Source of the DNA: Candidatus Thermoflexus tengchongensis
GTDB taxonomy: Bacteria > Chloroflexota > Anaerolineae > Thermoflexales > Thermoflexaceae
Length of the DNA: 64,000 nt
Direction of reading: 5' to 3'
Assembly (NCBI GenBank): GCA_016842085.1
Contig: JAEVEX010000069.1
Coordinates: forward strand, 1 to 64,000
Shown: positions 1-8,658 of the stretch, piece by piece
Numbering within the stretch: the stretch's first letter is position 1
Layout of the letters: every line of letters begins with the position of its first letter
Program-made: the position numbers and the translations under genes
Notes under the pieces: generated by a model
What the model was told of the DNA's origin: nothing
What the model saw: only the letters and a program-made list of their open reading frames with translations
The model's database searches: none

Positions 1-117
1 CGACGCCGCTGGCGGCCTCGCTCGCCAGCGATGGTCGCCGGCTTGACCGACCATATTTGGACTGTTAAAGAGCTACTGATGACCGTTGTGGCTCCTGAAG
101 TCATCAACACAAAATAG
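1..117 (+). mobile_element. 3' end of an IS transposase gene (partial)
   Basis: Frame 1 is open from the window edge to a TAG at 115-117 and ends in the peptide block [16 protein letters not shown]. From memory this resembles the extreme C-terminus of DDE-type IS transposases, where 'TPAMAAGLTDH.W' precedes the stop. Only about 38 codons are visible, so the IS family cannot be named. Within a few bases of the stop, sequence homologous to a substrate-binding protein begins, so the IS end must lie very close to 117. No terminal inverted repeat can be judged from one end alone. Confidence 0.6.
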
Positions 118-1002
118 GGAGACTACCCCGCATCCTATTCCGGCGAATTGACCGACCCCTCCAGGACCCCATATAACTTCTTCGCCGCCTCCGACTACTC
201 CACAAACGCACGGGCCGCTCTTCTGGCATGGTATGAGGAAGTCTGGCTAAAGGATGATCGCTTTAAGGCGGAACGGGAGGCAGGCAAGAAGCCGCGCATC
301 GTGATGTTCTATTCCTTCCCCACACCATACAGCAGCGCGCCGATCAAGGCCCTGAAGGAGTTCGCCCAGATGCTGGGCTTCGAGATCGGCCCAGATCAGG
401 ACATCTCCCTGACCGCCCTGGATGCCAAAAGCCAGGTCCTGGCGGCGAAGGAGTTCAACCCTCACGTGATCTGGCACGGAAACACCACGCAATCGGTGGC
501 CACAGCGATCCGCGACGCGAAGGCCCTGGGCCTGCAGGCAGATCATCTGGTGAACAACTGGGGGTTCGGGGAGGAGCTCCTGCGCCTGCTGGGGCCCCAG
601 GCGGAAGGAGTGATCGGCATTGCGGTGACCGCCTTCTACGGTGAGGAAGTGCCCGGGATGGATCGGGTGAAAGAGGCGGCCCAGAAATACAACCCGGCCC
701 TGAAGGAGCGAACCATTCGCACGGTTCAGGCCTGGGCGAACGCGATGCTCCTGTATGAAGCCCTCAAGAAGGCTGACGCCGCAGGGCAATTGAACGGCCC
801 AGGGATCAAGGCAGCTATCGAGTCATTCCAGAACCTGGATATCGGCCTCGGTGTCCCACCATTGACATATACGCCGGACGATCATCGCCCGACCAGCCGG
901 GTGCGCATTTACATCATCCGCAATAACAAATTCGAGTTGCTGAAGCTGGTTGATCTCAAAGAGAAGTTCGCTGATCAATGGCCCGGCTGGAAAGGCTATT
1001 AG
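118..1002 (+). pseudogene. Branched-chain amino acid-type ABC substrate-binding protein, 5' end lost to IS
   Basis: The reading frame encodes the C-terminal two thirds of a periplasmic-binding-fold type I (LivJ-like) protein. It starts at GDYPASYSGELTD (from 118) and runs through NFFAASDYS, PHVIWHGNTTQSV and YTPDDHRPTSRV, motifs typical of the receptors that sit with LivF and PaaK-like ligases. No signal peptide or lipobox is present, and about 130 N-terminal residues expected for the family (around 420 aa) are missing. A TTG at 148 is the only nearby start and has no Shine-Dalgarno sequence. The IS tail ends directly upstream in the same frame. LivF follows 14 bases after the stop. I read this as an IS-disrupted gene; the N-terminal half may lie beyond the IS. 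Confidence 0.75.
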
Positions 1003-1016
1003 GTCAGGAGGTCCGC

Positions 1017-1826
1017 ATGCCCCCGGGAGATGCCCTGCTCCATGTGAACAACATCGAGGTCCGCTACCATCAGGTGATCCTGGTCCTCAAGGGGGTCTCC
1101 CTGAAGGTCCCGGCAGGGGGCATTGTGGCCCTGCTGGGAGCGAACGGGGCCGGCAAGTCCACTACATTGAAGGCCATCTCCGGTCTCCTGAAGCATGAGG
1201 AGGGCCAGATCACCGACGGCAGCATCGAGTTCATGGGCGAGCGCATCGATCGCAAATCGGCGGAGGAAATCGCCGCCCTGGGGATCATCCAGGTCCTGGA
1301 AGGACGTCGGGTCTTCGAGCACCTCACCGTGGAGGAGAACCTGCGAGTGGGTGCTCACCATGGGGATGGGCGCCGCCTCTCCGAGCGGCTGGAGCTGGTC
1401 TATCACTACTTCCCGCATCTCAAGACGATCCGGAATCGGGTGGCGGGGTTCTGCAGCGGGGGAGAGCAGCAGATGCTGGCCATCGGGCGCGCCCTGATGA
1501 CCCGGCCCCGCCTGCTGCTCCTGGATGAACCCTCCCTGGGCCTGGCCCCGCTCATCGTGCGGGAGATCATGGAGATCATCACCCGGCTCAATCAGGAGCA
1601 GGGCATCGCGATCCTGCTGGTGGAACAGAACGCCAAGTTAGCCCTGGAGATCGCCCAACACGCCTATGTCCTGGAGAACGGCCGCGTGGTTATGGAAGGG
1701 CCAGCAGCCGCTCTTCGGGATAACCCGGACATCCGGGAGTTCTATCTGGGATTGACGGAGATGGGGGCTCGTAAGCGATTCCGCGAGGCCAAATGGTATA
1801 AGCGTCGGAAGCGCTGGCTGACCTGA
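1017..1826 (+). CDS. livF: ABC transporter ATP-binding protein, LivF type
   Basis: A 269-residue ATPase of the branched-chain-amino-acid (HAAT) transporter family, which powers uptake with LivG, LivH and LivM at the inner face of the membrane. Walker A GANGAGKST is at residues 41-49, then the signature CSGGEQQ, Walker B LLLLDEPSLGLAP and the H-loop region. The ATG at 1017 is preceded by AGGAGGT, which decides the start. The C-terminus carries a basic tail (GARKRFREAKWYKRRKRW) typical of LivF copies linked to phenylacetate-type ligases. Its binding-protein partner just upstream is broken by an IS and the permeases are outside the window, so whether the transporter still works is open. Confidence 0.9.
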   Translation: MPPGDALLHVNNIEVRYHQVILVLKGVSLKVPAGGIVALLGANGAGKSTTLKAISGLLKHEEGQITDGSIEFMGERIDRKSAEEIAALGIIQVLEGRRVFEHLTVEENLRVGAHHGDGRRLSERLELVYHYFPHLKTIRNRVAGFCSGGEQQMLAIGRALMTRPRLLLLDEPSLGLAPLIVREIMEIITRLNQEQGIAILLVEQNAKLALEIAQHAYVLENGRVVMEGPAAALRDNPDIREFYLGLTEMGARKRFREAKWYKRRKRWLT

Positions 1827-2000
1827 GGACGCGGAGCCTCGTAAATCCTGGCCCTGAATTTACTTTCTCAGGAGAGGAGTTGCGCCGTCGGGCCCCGATC
1901 GGAACGGTGGGATGGCCTCTCCTCCCTGTCTCTCCCTCCCCAGGGAGGGAGGAGAATCAGATTCTCTGAGCCGGGCTGGCCGTCTCTGGCGGCCGCCCGG

Positions 2001-2039
2001 CCTCAAACGCCTCCAGGAGGGGGGCAATCGCGTAACTCT
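2001..2039 (+). repeat. Dispersed intergenic repeat, module B copy
   Basis: The stretch CCTCAAACGCCTCCAGGAGG followed by a CGCGTAACTC end matches the module B consensus (GGCCCCAAAAGCCTCCAGGA, then GGCCAGCTGCGTAACCCC) seen at several other places in this window. It lies in the 285-bp gap between livF and the lipoprotein gene. Confidence 0.55.
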
Positions 2040-2111
2040 CAGCTTCTTACGGCTCTCTGGTTGGAGCCGCCTGACTGCGTGTTCAGGAGAATCGAGTCAA
2101 GGGAGGCCACC

Positions 2112-2741
2112 ATGCAAAGAATATATCGATGGCTCAGCCTGCTGATGATCATCGGAATCGCCACCGCGTGCCGCCCGGTTGGGACTTCTCAGATTCAGGA
2201 TCCCAGGATCACTCTGGCCCGGGTGGAAGTGGTTGCTTACTACGCATGGCCCACCCCGGTCCCCACCCCCACCCCGCCCCCTGCAGGCACGCCGACTCCC
2301 ACCCCAGCCCCTCCTCCGCCAGCTCCGGACCTTCCTCTGGGCCTGGCGTATATTTTCAAAATCGAAAACCCGAATGACGTGACGGTCACCCTGGATCAGC
2401 TCAAATTCACCGCGCAACTTGAGGCGAAGAAGGATGGCCAGAGCGCTTACTTTTCCGTCCATGCTCCCATCGTCGATGAGGATATGAGCATTCCACCCCG
2501 CACGACCAACGAGCTCCGGGTGACTTTCTTCCTGTCCTCCCGTATCGTCACCACCAACCTTGCCGTGACCTCCGGGCATAAGTTAAAGGAGATGGGGCTC
2601 ACCCCGGGCGCGGTGGTCGAGGCCTGGTGGAAGGGCATCGGGGATTATGCGTTCGGGATCCGGGCGACGGAAGGAACCGCAACCTTCCGAACCCCAGCCG
2701 GTGAGCGGGTGGTGACTTTCGAGGGAGAGTTCCGGAAATAG
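2112..2741 (+). CDS. Lipoprotein with LEA2-like beta domain
   Basis: A 209-residue exported lipoprotein of unknown role. The N-terminus has a short basic region, a hydrophobic core (LSLLMIIGIATA) and a lipobox-type cysteine at residue 20. A Pro/Thr-rich linker (residues about 48-75) joins it to a C-terminal beta-rich domain containing FKIENPNDVTVTLDQLKF, the hallmark of the LEA2/water-stress (WHy) fold. The ATG at 2112 is preceded by GGGAGG; an in-frame extension upstream lacks a ribosome-binding site. It lies between LivF and the PaaK-like ligase in the same direction, but intergenic repeats separate it from both, so operon membership is uncertain. Confidence 0.7.
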   Translation: MQRIYRWLSLLMIIGIATACRPVGTSQIQDPRITLARVEVVAYYAWPTPVPTPTPPPAGTPTPTPAPPPPAPDLPLGLAYIFKIENPNDVTVTLDQLKFTAQLEAKKDGQSAYFSVHAPIVDEDMSIPPRTTNELRVTFFLSSRIVTTNLAVTSGHKLKEMGLTPGAVVEAWWKGIGDYAFGIRATEGTATFRTPAGERVVTFEGEFRK

Positions 2742-2861
2742 CAGCCCCGTGTGCTTTTAACGGCCAGGTGCGCGGGGAGGGCGGAATCATCCCACCCTCC
2801 ATTCCCCCTCCCCGCAGCCTGAAGGACCGTGGGAGTGGGAAAGAAAAGGAGGGGGGCAATC

Positions 2862-4094
2862 ATGGATTTACTGACCGCTTATCAGGAGCAACAATTCCCA
2901 CGCATCCACAAGGCCATCCGACGCGCTTATCGGAACGCTCCTGGATTCCGCGCCCGGATGGAGGCGGCCGGTTTGCGTCCCCGCGATCTCCAGACCCCCG
3001 TCGACCTGTCCCGGTTGCCCGTGCTGCGCAAGGATGATCTCCTTCAGCGCCAGCAGGCCGATCCTCCCTTTGGGGGAATGCTGATGGTGCCGATGGAGCG
3101 CCTGCGCCGCATCTTTCAGTCCCCGGGTCCTCTTTATGAACCGGAACTGGGGGCTCCTGACCCCTGGCGCTGGGCGCCCGCGCTCCGGGCCGCAGGCTTC
3201 GAGCCTGGCGACCGCGTCCTGATCGCTTTCTCGTATCACCTGACCCCAGCGGGTGCTATGTTTGAGGAAGCCCTCAGGGTCCTGGGCTGCCCGGCCATCC
3301 CCGGCGGCATTGGCCAGCAAGAGCTCCAGCTCCAGGCCCTTCGCACCCTTCGGATCACCGCCTACATCGGATTGCCCAGCTATCTCTACAATCTGCTGGA
3401 ACGCGCCCGGGCTGCGGGCTGGGATCCCCAGCGCGACTTTTATTTGCGCAAGGCCTTCGTCACCGCCGAGCCCCTTCCCTCTTCCCTGCGCCAGGATTTG
3501 CAACGCTTCGGGCTGACGGTGCGCCAGGGCTATGGCACCGCCGAGTGCGGTTGCCTGGGCTATGAATGTGAGCATGAAAACGGACTCCATGTCCCGGAGG
3601 ACGCGTATGTGGAGCTCTGCGATCCGCAAACCGGTGCGCCCGTGCCGCCGGGTGAGATCGGGGAAATCGTGGTGACCCTTTTCCATCCAGCCTACGCGTT
3701 GATCCGCTTCGGCACCGGAGACCTCTCCCGATGGCTACCTGAGCCATGCTCCTGTGGCCGACCCACCCCGCGTCTGATGGGGATCCTGGGACGGGTGGGC
3801 GAGGCGGTGAAGGTGCGTGGGATGTTCCTCCATCCCCGCCAGATGGAAGCCGTTTTCGCACGTTTTCCCGAGGTACAGGCCTACCAGGCCGTCGTGGATC
3901 GTGAGGCCCATGTGGATCGTCTGATCCTCCGGGTTGTGCTGCGAGAAGGCCCAGCCGATCTGGAAGCGATGCGCGCCCGCCTTCAGGAGGCCATCCGCGA
4001 AGGTTTGCGCTTCCAGGCCGAAGTGATCTTCATCCCTCCTGAAGAATTGCCCCCTGAAAGCCCCCGGCTGGTGGATCTCCGCCGCTGGGAGTAA
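2862..4094 (+). CDS. Phenylacetate-CoA ligase-like AMP-forming enzyme
   Basis: A 410-residue member of the PaaK branch of the adenylate-forming (ANL) superfamily, which activates an aryl or other acid with ATP and joins it to CoA. Visible family features are the N-terminal FPRIHKAIRRAYRNAPGFR helix, YGTAECGCLGYECEHENGLHV in the adenylation core, GEIGEIVVT, a GTGDLSRW motif and the C-terminal hinge LGRVGEAVKVRGMF. The cysteine pair CSCGRPTPR is also typical. The ATG at 2862 has AAAGGAGGGG upstream. Similar ligases are often encoded with liv-type transporters, suggesting uptake and activation of an aromatic or branched acid. The true substrate is not visible. Confidence 0.8.
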   Translation: MDLLTAYQEQQFPRIHKAIRRAYRNAPGFRARMEAAGLRPRDLQTPVDLSRLPVLRKDDLLQRQQADPPFGGMLMVPMERLRRIFQSPGPLYEPELGAPDPWRWAPALRAAGFEPGDRVLIAFSYHLTPAGAMFEEALRVLGCPAIPGGIGQQELQLQALRTLRITAYIGLPSYLYNLLERARAAGWDPQRDFYLRKAFVTAEPLPSSLRQDLQRFGLTVRQGYGTAECGCLGYECEHENGLHVPEDAYVELCDPQTGAPVPPGEIGEIVVTLFHPAYALIRFGTGDLSRWLPEPCSCGRPTPRLMGILGRVGEAVKVRGMFLHPRQMEAVFARFPEVQAYQAVVDREAHVDRLILRVVLREGPADLEAMRARLQEAIREGLRFQAEVIFIPPEELPPESPRLVDLRRWE

Positions 4095-4376
4095 GCGATT
4101 TGCGTCTGTCCACGCGGTCCCCAGGCCCATTTTTCTTCCCTCCGGTCTTATGGTAAAACGATAGCCAGGCCTTACGGATTCGATGCCGGGGAAAAGATCC
4201 TTCTGGGGCTGAGATGGGGCTTTCGGCCCTATACCGGCCTCTCGAAAATCCCGGCAGGCATTGCACAGCGGATCTCCTCCTCTGATACCTGCCCTTGTCG
4301 AGATCGATCGAGCCCTGATCGACGAACGAGAAGCCGTCTGAGGTAAACATATCCGGAAACCTCAGGGGAGGTAGAC

Positions 4377-5081
4377 TTGAGCGCCAAAAAGATCCTGATC
4401 ATTGAGGATGATGTGGAACTGGCTCGTTTCCTGGCGTGGCAACTGGAGCAAAACGCCTATCAGGTCTCCGTTGCCCATAGCGGCCCGGAAGGTCTGAGCC
4501 TCCTGCGCGCGCAGAGCCCTGACCTGGTCCTCCTCGATTTGATGCTCCCCGGTATGGACGGATGGGAGGTTCTCAGAACCATCCGCTCGACCGGGGAGAC
4601 GCCGGTGATCATCATCAGCGCCCTGGGGACGGAGTCGGACATTGTGCGGGGGCTGGAAAGCGGCGCGGATGATTACCTTACAAAACCCTTCGGCCCCCGG
4701 CAGCTCATCGCCCGTGTTCAGGCGGTGCTGCGGCGTTACGAATCCACAACCTCCCGCGGGATCTACGATAACGGACGCCTTTATGTGAACCTGATCACCC
4801 AGGAAGTTCGAGTAGATGGGCGCCCGGTTGAACTGACCCCCACCGAGTTCAAGCTCCTCTCCACCATGGCCCGCTTCGCGGGCCGCCCGCTGACCCATGA
4901 TTTCCTGCTACGCGAGGTATGGGGGGAGGAACATGTTCAGGATCGGGGCTATTTGAAGCTTTACATCTGGTATCTCCGCCAGAAGATCGAGCCGGACCCC
5001 AATCACCCGCTCTTCATCCGAACCGAGCGAGGGATCGGTTACCGGCTGGTCGGCCCTGGCGAGCTCGGGGTCCATGAGTGA
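4377..5081 (+). CDS. OmpR/PhoB-family response regulator
   Basis: A 234-residue two-domain transcription factor. The receiver domain (residues 1-118) has the acidic pocket D11/D12, the phosphoacceptor D54 in LLDLMLPGMDG, a switch Ser at 81 and the conserved K103 in DYLTKPF. The C-terminal winged helix (about 135-228) contains LTPTEFKLLSTMARFAGRP and the closing RGIGYRLVGP motif. The start is a TTG at 4377 with GGGGAGGT six bases upstream. No histidine kinase is adjacent, so it is an orphan regulator. The next gene is a NACHT-like ATPase in the same direction; an inverted repeat lies between them. The 282-bp upstream gap holds a GCCGG/CCGGC-bounded possible hairpin near 4182-4240 but no clear promoter. 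Confidence 0.9.
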   Translation: MSAKKILIIEDDVELARFLAWQLEQNAYQVSVAHSGPEGLSLLRAQSPDLVLLDLMLPGMDGWEVLRTIRSTGETPVIIISALGTESDIVRGLESGADDYLTKPFGPRQLIARVQAVLRRYESTTSRGIYDNGRLYVNLITQEVRVDGRPVELTPTEFKLLSTMARFAGRPLTHDFLLREVWGEEHVQDRGYLKLYIWYLRQKIEPDPNHPLFIRTERGIGYRLVGPGELGVHE

Positions 5082-5135
5082 ATTCAACGCGGCCAGACCA
5101 GGAAGGCGGCTCCTACGGGCTTCCCGGTGAAACGG

Positions 5136-5175
5136 GTATGCATGCAGGATAACTGCTCGCCATGGTCCTGCATAC
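5136..5175. repeat. Inverted repeat between response regulator and ATPase genes
   Basis: TGCAGGA (5143-5149) is repeated inverted as TCCTGCA (5166-5172), and the outer bases GTATGCA/TGCATAC can also pair if four bases bulge. It may be a hairpin at the end of the regulator transcript or an operator for the ATPase gene at 5235. No run of T follows directly. Confidence 0.5.
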
Positions 5176-5234
5176 TTCACTTCTTGCCATTCCGAATTCA
5201 AGCTCAGCCCGGTTGAAGTTCAAGGAGGAGCACG

Positions 5235-7607
5235 GTGGGTTTCCCGGGATCGTGGCGCTTTGATCCGCTCTCTGCGCTCATCGGAGCCGCCCTGGCTTCG
5301 CTGGGCGCTGGACTGCTCTATGGAATCCGACGTCCCCTCAGACGACTCTACGAGAGAATAAAGGAACGCCTGGATCAGGCCCGCCAGCGTCTGCATCTAT
5401 CGGCTGAGACGCAGTATCGACACTGGCTGCTGGAGCAGCTCCCCGGCTGGATCGCCTGGTCGGCGCTGGATCCTCGCCTCGTGCCGTGTTTGATCGAGCC
5501 GCCCCTGAGCCCTCCCCTTCCCCACCCGAGCGCCCGGGTGGAGGAGTCCCTTTCGGAGTCTGAACTGCCCCTGGGTCAGGTGATCCGGGCTGTCTCCCGG
5601 TTGTTCCTCTACGGGCCGCCCGGGAGCGGCCGCACCGGCGCTCTCTGCTGGCTGATCCGCGAGATCCTTACTGGACGCCTGAAGAGGAGGGATCAGGCCT
5701 CTCCTCTCCCGTTTTACATTCGCCTGCCCCTGCTCGCCCCCGATCCCATGGCCCCACCGGAAGCGGCCCTCGTGGAGGCGCTAAGTGGAATAGTTCCCAT
5801 CGTCCTGCGAGCCCGCCTGAATGGCATGATCCGCACCGCTCTGCAGCATGGCAACGCCCTGTTGCTCCTGGATGATCTGGAGGAAGTCCCACCATCGCGC
5901 CGATCGGAGATCCTGCGCTGGTTGGGGCGGCTGCTGGAGAGCTATCCGGACACCCACGTGGTGCTTGCAGGAGCCGGGATCGCGACCCGCCAGGTGGAGG
6001 AGCTGGGGTTCCTGCCCCTCGCCCTCGCCCCGTGGTCCGAAGGCGTCGTGCGGATATTCGCTGAACGCTGGGCTCAGGTAAGTGGGACGTCCGCCTCGGA
6101 GCTGGAGGAGCATCTGAAAGCGTGGGAAGCGCCACGGCCAGTCCGCCTGCGTCCCGCTGATGTAGTTGCCGCAGTGGCGTTGAGACATAACCGCCCGGGA
6201 GGGCCAGAGCTTTATGATGTGATCCTGGACCGAATGCTCCAGGGGCTTGCGGGCAAGAGTGCCCTGACCCCATCCACCGCTCGCATGGTCCTGGGCCAGC
6301 TGGCCCTTCAGTTGTTGAACGAGGAGCGCTTTATCATCACCCTGGAGGATATGGAGCAGGCGCTGGTCCGCTCCGTCCCGGCGCTGGCCCCGCCGGGGGG
6401 GCGCCGGAATCTGGATCAGGCGATGGAGAGGCTGACCGCTTCCGGACGGCCGGTTGTGCCGATCGATGAGCAGCGGGGATGTTTCCGCCACCCATTGCTT
6501 CAGGCGTATCTGGCGGCCTGGGCACTGGCCCAGTCCGGCGATAATACCACCCTGATGCCTCATCTCGATGATCCCCGATGGGCGGACGTTTTCACATTCT
6601 ATGCGGCCCTCGGTCCGATGTCCGGCATTATCGATCGCGTTCTCACGGAGCCTGACGATGCTTTTCACACTCGATTGCTGCGCATGGCACGATGGATCAC
6701 GGTGGCCTCCCCTCAGGCTCCATGGCGCCCCCATGGGATGGCCGCTCTGGGTCGGGTGTTCCTGAAACCCGGATTGCCGATGACGCTTCGTCTGCGAGTG
6801 GCGGAGGCCCTGGTGGCTACCGGGGATCGCGGCGTTCCCGTTCTTTTCCACAAGGCCCTTCGCCACCCGGATCCTGAAATCCGTATCGCCGCCATCCGGG
6901 GCCTCGGCTGGCTGGGGGAGGAAAGCGACCTGCCCTTCCTGGAACAGGCCCTGACGGATCCCGATCCCGAAGTCCGCCGCGCCGTCATCACGGCTCTCGG
7001 CGAGCACCGCACCGGGGCGGCCATGCAACGGCTGGTCCTCCTTCTCCTGGAGGCCGAGGATTCCCTCCGTCGCCTGGCGGCGGAGGCTTTGCGAACTTAC
7101 CCGGAGGGCCCCCAGCTGCTTCAAGAAGCAACCGAGGAGACGGACTGGCGAACCCGCCGGGCAGCGACGTTCGCGCTGGCCCTGATCCCGGAGGAGTGGG
7201 CGAAAGCCCGCCTGGAAACGCTCGCCCGCGAGGATCCGGAATGGCTGGTGCGGTCGGCCGCCCTGGATGCGTTAACGCTCTGGGAGAAGAACCGCCAGCC
7301 CCCCGCCCTCGATCTCCGCCCGGTCGTCGTGGAACAGCAGGGATGGCTGATCGAGTGGGCGGTGCAGGAAGGTGAAGCCATCGGGGAGCGATCCTCAGCG
7401 ATCCATAGCCTTTATCGAGCACTGGAGCGAGGGAGCGAGGGAGTGCGCCGCGCCGCCATCCTGACGCTGGCCCACGTGGGGGATCAGGAGGCGCTGGCGC
7501 CATTGAGGATCCTCGCTTTCGATCCTCAGATCGACCGGTTCACCCGCGATCTCGCCTTTCGAGCCCTGGAGGTGATCGCCCGCCGCACGGGGACGCGCGT
7601 GCTTTAA
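5235..7607 (+). CDS. Membrane-anchored NACHT-like P-loop ATPase with HEAT repeats
   Basis: A 790-residue protein. Residues about 11-30 form one hydrophobic segment followed by basic residues, suggesting a membrane anchor with a cytoplasmic body. The P-loop is GPPGSGRT at 127-134, with arginine (codon CGC at 5631) where the catalytic lysine is expected. Walker B is ALLLLDDLEEVP around 209-219, as in NACHT/STAND ATPases. From about residue 540 to the end lie HEAT-like repeats (for example HPDPEIRIAAIRGLGWLG and DPDPEVRRAVITALG). The start is a GTG at 5235 after AAGGAGGAGC. Proteins of this layout act as signalling or defence switches, but nothing here shows the effector. The preceding response regulator may control it. 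Confidence 0.7.
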   Translation: MGFPGSWRFDPLSALIGAALASLGAGLLYGIRRPLRRLYERIKERLDQARQRLHLSAETQYRHWLLEQLPGWIAWSALDPRLVPCLIEPPLSPPLPHPSARVEESLSESELPLGQVIRAVSRLFLYGPPGSGRTGALCWLIREILTGRLKRRDQASPLPFYIRLPLLAPDPMAPPEAALVEALSGIVPIVLRARLNGMIRTALQHGNALLLLDDLEEVPPSRRSEILRWLGRLLESYPDTHVVLAGAGIATRQVEELGFLPLALAPWSEGVVRIFAERWAQVSGTSASELEEHLKAWEAPRPVRLRPADVVAAVALRHNRPGGPELYDVILDRMLQGLAGKSALTPSTARMVLGQLALQLLNEERFIITLEDMEQALVRSVPALAPPGGRRNLDQAMERLTASGRPVVPIDEQRGCFRHPLLQAYLAAWALAQSGDNTTLMPHLDDPRWADVFTFYAALGPMSGIIDRVLTEPDDAFHTRLLRMARWITVASPQAPWRPHGMAALGRVFLKPGLPMTLRLRVAEALVATGDRGVPVLFHKALRHPDPEIRIAAIRGLGWLGEESDLPFLEQALTDPDPEVRRAVITALGEHRTGAAMQRLVLLLLEAEDSLRRLAAEALRTYPEGPQLLQEATEETDWRTRRAATFALALIPEEWAKARLETLAREDPEWLVRSAALDALTLWEKNRQPPALDLRPVVVEQQGWLIEWAVQEGEAIGERSSAIHSLYRALERGSEGVRRAAILTLAHVGDQEALAPLRILAFDPQIDRFTRDLAFRALEVIARRTGTRVL

Positions 7608-7618
7608 AGGAGGCCGCA

Positions 7619-8413
7619 TTACTCCCGCCATAGCCGGTGTGCTCGCATCAGGTTTCTCCATATCTCCCATTTGCTCCCCGCGATCTCGGGGAAGGTCACC
7701 ACCAGCTCTCCCCCAAACCCCGTCCGCTCCAGGATCGGGCAGCCCTCCCGATCCCACCATTCCAGATGTTCCGGCCCGCAATGAAACATCAGCATCGAAA
7801 CGGAAGGCCCTATCGCACCCCACAATGCGGGGAAATCGCCCGGAAGCGTCCCTTCCAGGTCCAGCGCAATCCATGGGCGGATCCCCGTTTCGAACTCCCG
7901 GGAGATCTCGAGAAGAAGGGGGCTGGCCTCCGAAAGCCGAAGCGACAGGATCAGGCGAAGGCCCCCGAGAGCGGGGAGGAGATGCCGGATGAATGGGATG
8001 ACTTCTCCGGGCTCCCACCGATCCATTCCCTCCAGGAGCAAACCCTGAGCGCCCAGGAAGGCGGCCGCTGCCGCAGCGGTCAGCGCATATCGCTGGATGC
8101 GGGAGGCACCCACCTCCCCGGGGGGACGCGGGGCAATAGCCCAGGCCGTCAGACGGACCCCGGCCCGCAGACGATCGAAGCGCAGGGCATGCAAACGCGG
8201 GCGGCTGTAATCCAGCGCCTCCGCCCATTGAGACACCTCACGCCAGTCTTGAACATCCTGACCCCTCCACCTCCACAGGCGACGCCTTCGAACCGGGCGC
8301 AGGATTTCATCATGCATGACGATGCGAAGGATCCCCACGCGCCGCGCCTGCTCGAAGATCGTCTCGGGAGGAAAGCCAGGAAACGAGCGATCCGAAAGCG
8401 TCAACCTCCACAT
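7619..8413 (-). CDS. Hypothetical protein, possible xylose-isomerase-like TIM barrel
   Basis: A 264-residue soluble protein that I do not recognise with certainty. It opens with MWRLTLSDRSFPGFPPETIFEQARRVG and contains GLLLEGMDRWEPGEVIPF and WIALDLEGTLPGDF, a spacing of strands, acidic residues and helices reminiscent of the sugar-phosphate isomerase/AP endonuclease 2 barrel. The usual metal-binding His/Glu set is not clearly recognisable. The ATG at 8413 has AGGAGAAGG upstream; a longer reading frame has no ribosome-binding site. It converges with the ATPase gene (12-bp gap) and diverges from the deoxynucleoside kinase. An overlapping plus-strand frame is proline-rich and unlike a protein, so the minus strand was chosen. 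Confidence 0.6.
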   Translation of the reverse strand: MWRLTLSDRSFPGFPPETIFEQARRVGILRIVMHDEILRPVRRRRLWRWRGQDVQDWREVSQWAEALDYSRPRLHALRFDRLRAGVRLTAWAIAPRPPGEVGASRIQRYALTAAAAAAFLGAQGLLLEGMDRWEPGEVIPFIRHLLPALGGLRLILSLRLSEASPLLLEISREFETGIRPWIALDLEGTLPGDFPALWGAIGPSVSMLMFHCGPEHLEWWDREGCPILERTGFGGELVVTFPEIAGSKWEIWRNLMRAHRLWRE

Positions 8414-8658
8414 TGCGCCTTCTCCTGGACAGAGAGGATCGTCAGGGGACCGGGCATGGCTTTTCCATCGACTCCCCCTCGCCCCTTCCAGGATTCGGGG
8501 GACCTGTATCCGATTCATAACCGGGACGAAGCGCTTGCGCCACTGATATAGTAGGAATTATGCATCGGGTCCCTCCGGGGGGTGCCCGAGGCCGGTCCGG
8601 CTCCAGAGGGAAACCCGCTGCGTAATCCGGATCATTCTCCAGATCCAGGGAGGCACCC

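Noticed and set aside
7637-8551. Plus-strand 304-codon frame opposite 7619-8413
   Set aside because: It is Pro/Arg/Gln-rich and low in complexity, with no ribosome-binding site; the minus-strand frame has a good one and a normal protein-like composition.
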